A DNA stretch of 9,336 nt from Bacteroidales bacterium UBA5621. Lineage in GTDB: Bacteria; Bacteroidota; Bacteroidia; Bacteroidales; VadinHA17. The translations under genes and the position numbers were made by a program. The DNA is taken from positions 1,867 to 11,202 of the forward strand of contig DIKJ01000165.1 in assembly GCA_002424525.1 (NCBI GenBank), written 5' to 3'. Below the pieces are notes generated by a model. It saw only the letters and a program-made list of their open reading frames with translations, had not been told where the DNA came from and did not search any database. Of this stretch, positions 6,718 through 9,336 are shown one piece after another (the first letter of the stretch is position 1; each line of letters starts with the position of its first letter).

Positions 6718-7569
6718 ATGAAAAGGTTAACTGCCCTTATAATGATAACTGTTTTATTAACAGGATTTCTGACAGGCTGCAAAAAGAAAGACAAGGGAGA
6801 TCCTCCTGTGATTCCACCCGTTGAATCAATGGAAATAGATTTCCGCAACTTTGAATATTCCGGGAAGTCAGGTGATGCTGCGGTTCCCGGATTGAAGGGT
6901 ATTGAGAACAGTAACTGGGTATTTGCGGCAGGTGTGGCAATGATATGGAAAGGTGTAATTGTGACTTCCGTTGCCGTTCCCGCAACTGCATTAAAGGCTG
7001 CATTAACCAGAACCCCTGTTTATCTTGACAATAAGAAATGGCAATGGACATATAATGTTACCGTTTCGGTCAACCAGGTGAGCACCACCTACAAAGCCAG
7101 GCTTACCGGTCAGATCCAGACAAACAGTGTTGTATGGGAAATGTACATCTCCAGGGAGGGAGCCGGAGCTTTTCCCGAGTTCCTCTGGTTTTCAGGGACA
7201 TCAAAACCTGACGCGTCATCAGGGCAATGGACGGTAAATCACAGTTCCCAGTATCCGGAGCCGGTTTTTCAGATAGACTGGATAAAAAGCGGAGCAACCG
7301 TCGGAAAAATCACATTCACTTATGTCAGAGCCCTCAACAACCAAAGGGTTCCTGATCCGTTCAAGACCAGCTATATCGAATACGGTACCGCCGCTGGAAA
7401 CCTGAATGCCTATTACAAGGTCTATTACAAAAATGAGCAGGGGTTTGCCAGCGTTGACGTCGAATGGAGCACTGCGGGCAAGCACGGCAGAGTAAGATCT
7501 GTAGCATGGTTCGGTAATCCGGACTGGTATTGCTGGGATGAAAACTACGTCAACATCAGTTGTCAGTGA
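6718..7569 (+). CDS. Lipoprotein of unknown function
   Basis: I do not recognise a family. The 283-residue protein begins with a type II signal peptide: MKR, a hydrophobic core (LTALIMITVLLTGF) and the lipobox LTGC with Cys21 as the lipidation site. The mature N-terminus is CKKKDKGDPPVIPPVE. It lacks the acidic run that marks surface export in some Bacteroidetes, so the side of the outer membrane it occupies is open. The rest is rich in Tyr, Trp, Thr, Val and Ser with alternating strand-like segments (for example TYNVTVSVNQVSTTYKARLTG at 111-131), suggesting an all-beta fold. Two late cysteines, Cys272 (WYCWDEN) and Cys282, could form a disulfide near the C-terminus. It is divergent from the exported SOD, and lspA, the peptidase that would process it, lies 116 nt downstream. 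Nothing indicates an enzymatic role. Confidence 0.85.
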   Translation: MKRLTALIMITVLLTGFLTGCKKKDKGDPPVIPPVESMEIDFRNFEYSGKSGDAAVPGLKGIENSNWVFAAGVAMIWKGVIVTSVAVPATALKAALTRTPVYLDNKKWQWTYNVTVSVNQVSTTYKARLTGQIQTNSVVWEMYISREGAGAFPEFLWFSGTSKPDASSGQWTVNHSSQYPEPVFQIDWIKSGATVGKITFTYVRALNNQRVPDPFKTSYIEYGTAAGNLNAYYKVYYKNEQGFASVDVEWSTAGKHGRVRSVAWFGNPDWYCWDENYVNISCQ

Positions 7570-7627
7570 TGCGATTCTGACTTGATCCCGGCTCACGGAG
7601 ACTTCATGGTTTTTAATATTACGGCTC

Positions 7628-7659
7628 CTTGCCTTGATACCGTTTTTTTTGTTATTTTG
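7628..7659 (+). promoter_or_regulatory. Candidate promoter for lspA and the prenyltransferase
   Basis: CTTG at 7628-7631 is followed after 20 nt by TTATTTTG at 7652-7659, close to the Bacteroidetes pattern TTTG-N19/20-TAnnTTTG with one mismatch in each box. The -7-like box ends 26 nt before the lspA ATG. The eight-T run at 7643-7650 falls between the boxes and is not preceded by a convincing stem, so I do not read it as a terminator. Confidence 0.4.
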
Positions 7660-7685
7660 CCCGACAGAATTTTAACAACTGCTAT

Positions 7686-8291
7686 ATGTCTCCAGGTAAA
7701 AAGTCATTGCTTTTAATTCTTCTGATCCTGATTGCCGATCAGGTGCTCAAGATATGGATTAAAACAACCATGCAGATAGGGGATGAGATTCCTCTTATAG
7801 GGAACTGGGCTATGATACATTTCATTGAGAACAACGGAATGGCTTTCGGGATGGAGATGGGCGGCAGGACAGGGAAGCTCATCCTGAGTATTTTCAGGAT
7901 TATTGCGATTGCCGGTATCGGATGGTTTCTCGTTAATCTGATAAGGAAAAAAGCCAATGTCGGGCTGATTCTTGCAATAAGTGCGATTATGGCCGGTGCG
8001 ATGGGGAACATAATCGACAGTGCCTTCTACGGATTGATATTCACTGAAAGCTACCATGCCCCTGCAGTAATGGTACCTCCCGGAGGCGGATACTCCTCCT
8101 TTCTTCATGGCAGAGTGGTTGATATGTTCTATTTCCCTGTAATAAATACAACCTGGCCCGACTGGTCGCCGTTCAGGCCGGGGGAATCATTCATTTTCTT
8201 CAGACCGGTTTTCAATATTGCCGATTCGGCTATTACCTGCGGTGTTTTTTCTATCCTTATCTTCCAGAAACAGATGTTTAAAGACCTTTGA
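7686..8291 (+). CDS. lspA: Lipoprotein signal peptidase (signal peptidase II)
   Basis: LspA is an inner-membrane aspartyl protease that cleaves prolipoproteins before the lipidated cysteine. The 201-residue sequence has four hydrophobic segments (about 7-24, 64-84, 92-110 and 176-194). Conserved motifs are ADQVLK (Asp18), FIENNGMAFG (46-55), AMGNIIDSAFYG (105-116), GRVVDMFYFP (142-151) and FNIADSAI (176-183). Asp146 and Asp180 correspond to the catalytic pair. It is about 40 residues longer than the E. coli enzyme. Most of the extra length is a loop between Gly116 and Gly142 that includes PPGGGYSSFLHG, plus TTWPDWSPFRPGES after the first catalytic Asp; both are features I associate with Bacteroidetes. 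It is followed after one base by the probable TTG start of the polyprenyl synthase, so the two are likely co-translated. The upstream lipoprotein is a natural substrate. Confidence 0.95.
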   Translation: MSPGKKSLLLILLILIADQVLKIWIKTTMQIGDEIPLIGNWAMIHFIENNGMAFGMEMGGRTGKLILSIFRIIAIAGIGWFLVNLIRKKANVGLILAISAIMAGAMGNIIDSAFYGLIFTESYHAPAVMVPPGGGYSSFLHGRVVDMFYFPVINTTWPDWSPFRPGESFIFFRPVFNIADSAITCGVFSILIFQKQMFKDL

Positions 8292-8292
8292 T

Positions 8293-9267
8293 TTGTCCGA
8301 TCTCGCCAATATAAGGAAACCTGTAAAAAATGAAATGGCTCAGTTTGAAGCCTATTTCGGCAAGACTATGCAGAGTGAAATTCCGTTGCTGAAGATCATT
8401 CTTAATTACATTTTCCGACGTAAAGGCAAGCAGATGAGGCCCATGCTTGTTTTTTTGTCAGCCAGGCTCAACGGTGAGATCTCTGAAGCGACCTATGTGG
8501 CCGCTACCTTTATCGAACTGCTTCACACCGCCTCGCTCGTTCACGACGATGTTGTTGACGATGCCAGGGAGAGAAGGGGAGTATTGTCGGTAAATGCTCT
8601 GTGGAACTCAAAAATCGCTGTACTTGTAGGGGATTACATGCTGTCGAGAGGCCTGCTTATAAGTATTGAAAAGAACAGATTCGACATGCTTGAGATAGTC
8701 TCGGAAGCAGTTAAATCGATGTCCGAGGGAGAATTGCTCCAGTTACAGAAAGCAAGAAAACTGAATATCAGGGAAGATGACTACTTCAAAATAATCACCA
8801 GCAAAACTGCAGCTCTCATCTCAGCATGCACGGCATGCGGAGCAAGATCGGTTACTGATGATCCCGAGATAATTCATATGATGAAGGATTTCGGGGAAAA
8901 TATTGGTATTGCTTTCCAGATTCGCGATGATCTTCTTGATTATGAAGGGAATGGACTTACCGGTAAAGCCCCCGGGAATGATATAAAGGAACGAAAGATC
9001 ACCCTGCCGCTGATCTATGCCCTGGAACAGGCCGGCAATTCAAAAAGCCGGCGAATACTTTCTATTGTGAGAAACAGGAAGAAATCCCGGCCGGATATAG
9101 CAGAGGTTGTCAGTTTTGTGTCCGACCACGGTGGAATGGAGTATGCCGAGCTCAAGATGAACCAGTATTGCGACAAGGCTCTGGCAATATTGGATTATTA
9201 CCCCGATTCCGATGTAAAAAATTCCCTCAGGGAGTTCATCAGTTACACCACCGCAAGGAACAGGTGA
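8293..9267 (+). CDS. Long-chain polyprenyl diphosphate synthase (IspB-like)
   Basis: This is a trans-isoprenyl diphosphate synthase that adds isopentenyl diphosphate units to an allylic primer, probably making the menaquinone side chain. Numbering is from the TTG at 8293 (324 aa). The first Asp-rich motif is LVHDDVVDD (82-90, Asp85/86/89). The second is IRDDLLDY (210-217, Asp212/213/216). GKQMRP (45-50), GDYMLSRG (113-120), SKTAAL (170-175) and GNDIKERKITLPL (228-240) complete the set. Small residues Ala80 and Ser81 at positions -5 and -4 before the first motif suggest a long-chain product rather than farnesyl diphosphate. The start is a judgement. TTG 8293 gives MSDLANIRKPVKNEM, which fits the N-terminus of Bacteroidetes relatives and begins two bases after the lspA stop. 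ATG 8335 (310 aa) is the alternative. A longer open frame back to 8218 lies inside lspA and is unlikely. Confidence 0.92.
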   Translation: MSDLANIRKPVKNEMAQFEAYFGKTMQSEIPLLKIILNYIFRRKGKQMRPMLVFLSARLNGEISEATYVAATFIELLHTASLVHDDVVDDARERRGVLSVNALWNSKIAVLVGDYMLSRGLLISIEKNRFDMLEIVSEAVKSMSEGELLQLQKARKLNIREDDYFKIITSKTAALISACTACGARSVTDDPEIIHMMKDFGENIGIAFQIRDDLLDYEGNGLTGKAPGNDIKERKITLPLIYALEQAGNSKSRRILSIVRNRKKSRPDIAEVVSFVSDHGGMEYAELKMNQYCDKALAILDYYPDSDVKNSLREFISYTTARNR

Positions 9268-9294
9268 TGCCTCCGGGGGTTTTTCCGGAAACTA

Positions 9295-9336
9295 TTATCT
9301 AAGTGCATAAGCAATTATCACTCCCAGATAATTGCC
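9295..9336 (-). CDS. Possible C-terminal end of a convergent gene (partial)
   Basis: Read on the minus strand from the right edge, the frame gives GNYLGVIIAYALR followed by TAA at 9295-9297. The alternating hydrophobic pattern and a final strand of the type GVxxxYxLx resemble the last beta-strand of a Bacteroidetes outer-membrane protein, or a short membrane segment. Only 13 codons are visible, so this is a weak call. The gap to the polyprenyl synthase stop is 27 nt, which would make the two genes convergent. Confidence 0.3.
   Translation of the reverse strand, partial: GNYLGVIIAYALR
9311..9335. repeat. 9-bp inverted repeat at the right edge
   Basis: GCAATTATC (9311-9319) and GATAATTGC (9327-9335) are perfect inverted repeats around a 7-nt loop. 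No T-run follows on the plus strand within the window. It may be a terminator stem for the polyprenyl synthase transcript, or chance within the end of a minus-strand gene. Confidence 0.35.

Noticed and set aside
7219..7596. 125-residue minus-strand frame over the lipoprotein gene
   Set aside because: It overlaps a gene with a clear signal peptide and promoter, and has no recognisable features of its own.
7621..7650. Possible terminator: ACGG...CCGT followed by eight Ts after the lipoprotein gene
   Set aside because: The stem is only 4 bp with a long loop, and the T-run falls between plausible promoter boxes for lspA.
7713..8108. 131-residue minus-strand frame over lspA
   Set aside because: lspA is unmistakable here; this frame is its antisense shadow.
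9032..9055. GCCGGC repeated 10 nt apart within the polyprenyl synthase gene
   Set aside because: It is a short self-complementary hexamer within coding sequence, explained by codon choice.
9272..9289. TCCGG...CCGGA inverted repeat just after the polyprenyl synthase
   Set aside because: It has a 5-bp stem with an 8-nt loop containing the Ts and no T-tract after the stem; too weak to call a terminator.
1..9336. Mobile elements, CRISPR arrays, defence genes, tRNA or rRNA
   Set aside because: I looked for transposase motifs, regularly spaced repeats, cloverleaf-like sequences and toxin-antitoxin pairs and saw none. Almost all of the window is occupied by housekeeping genes of uniform character.

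Overview
This window looks like a chromosomal housekeeping segment from a member of the Bacteroidetes (Bacteroidota), probably near the Bacteroidales/Marinilabiliales. The evidence is indirect. Three intergenic regions carry good matches to the Bacteroidetes -7 promoter element TAnnTTTG. Most start codons lack a Shine-Dalgarno sequence. LspA has the long periplasmic loop I associate with this phylum. The QueD, PolA and prenyltransferase sequences also read like Bacteroidetes versions. I see no insertion sequence, phage gene, CRISPR array, tRNA, rRNA or toxin-antitoxin pair.

Left part, minus strand (about 7-3978): a tight run in the order queD, polA, moaD, moaE. Adjacent genes overlap or are separated by at most about 30 nt. 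QueD makes the pterin precursor of queuosine. MoaD and MoaE are the two subunits of molybdopterin synthase. A full-length DNA polymerase I with intact proofreading motifs sits between these pterin genes. moaE ends at the left edge, so the operon may continue outside the window.

Middle (about 3979-6596): a 163-bp divergent intergenic region leads to a plus-strand long-chain fatty-acid CoA ligase. That gene converges on a minus-strand superoxide dismutase with Mn-type active-site residues and an N-terminal signal peptide. Between the two stop codons lies a perfect 20-bp palindrome that can act as a terminator for the sod gene.

Right part, plus strand (about 6597-9267): a divergent promoter region shared with sod, then a lipoprotein of unknown function. 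lspA (lipoprotein signal peptidase II) and a long-chain polyprenyl diphosphate synthase follow as a two-gene unit in which the second gene probably starts at a TTG two bases after the lspA stop. The last 42 bases may be the C-terminal end of a convergent minus-strand gene.

Functionally the genes cover cofactor synthesis (queuosine, molybdopterin), DNA repair and replication, lipid activation, envelope oxidative defence, lipoprotein maturation and quinone side-chain synthesis. I found no convincing undescribed system. The points most worth a second look are the exported SOD with a possible internal cytosolic start, the unknown lipoprotein divergent from it, the 20-bp palindrome, and a dyad in the promoter of the CoA ligase.
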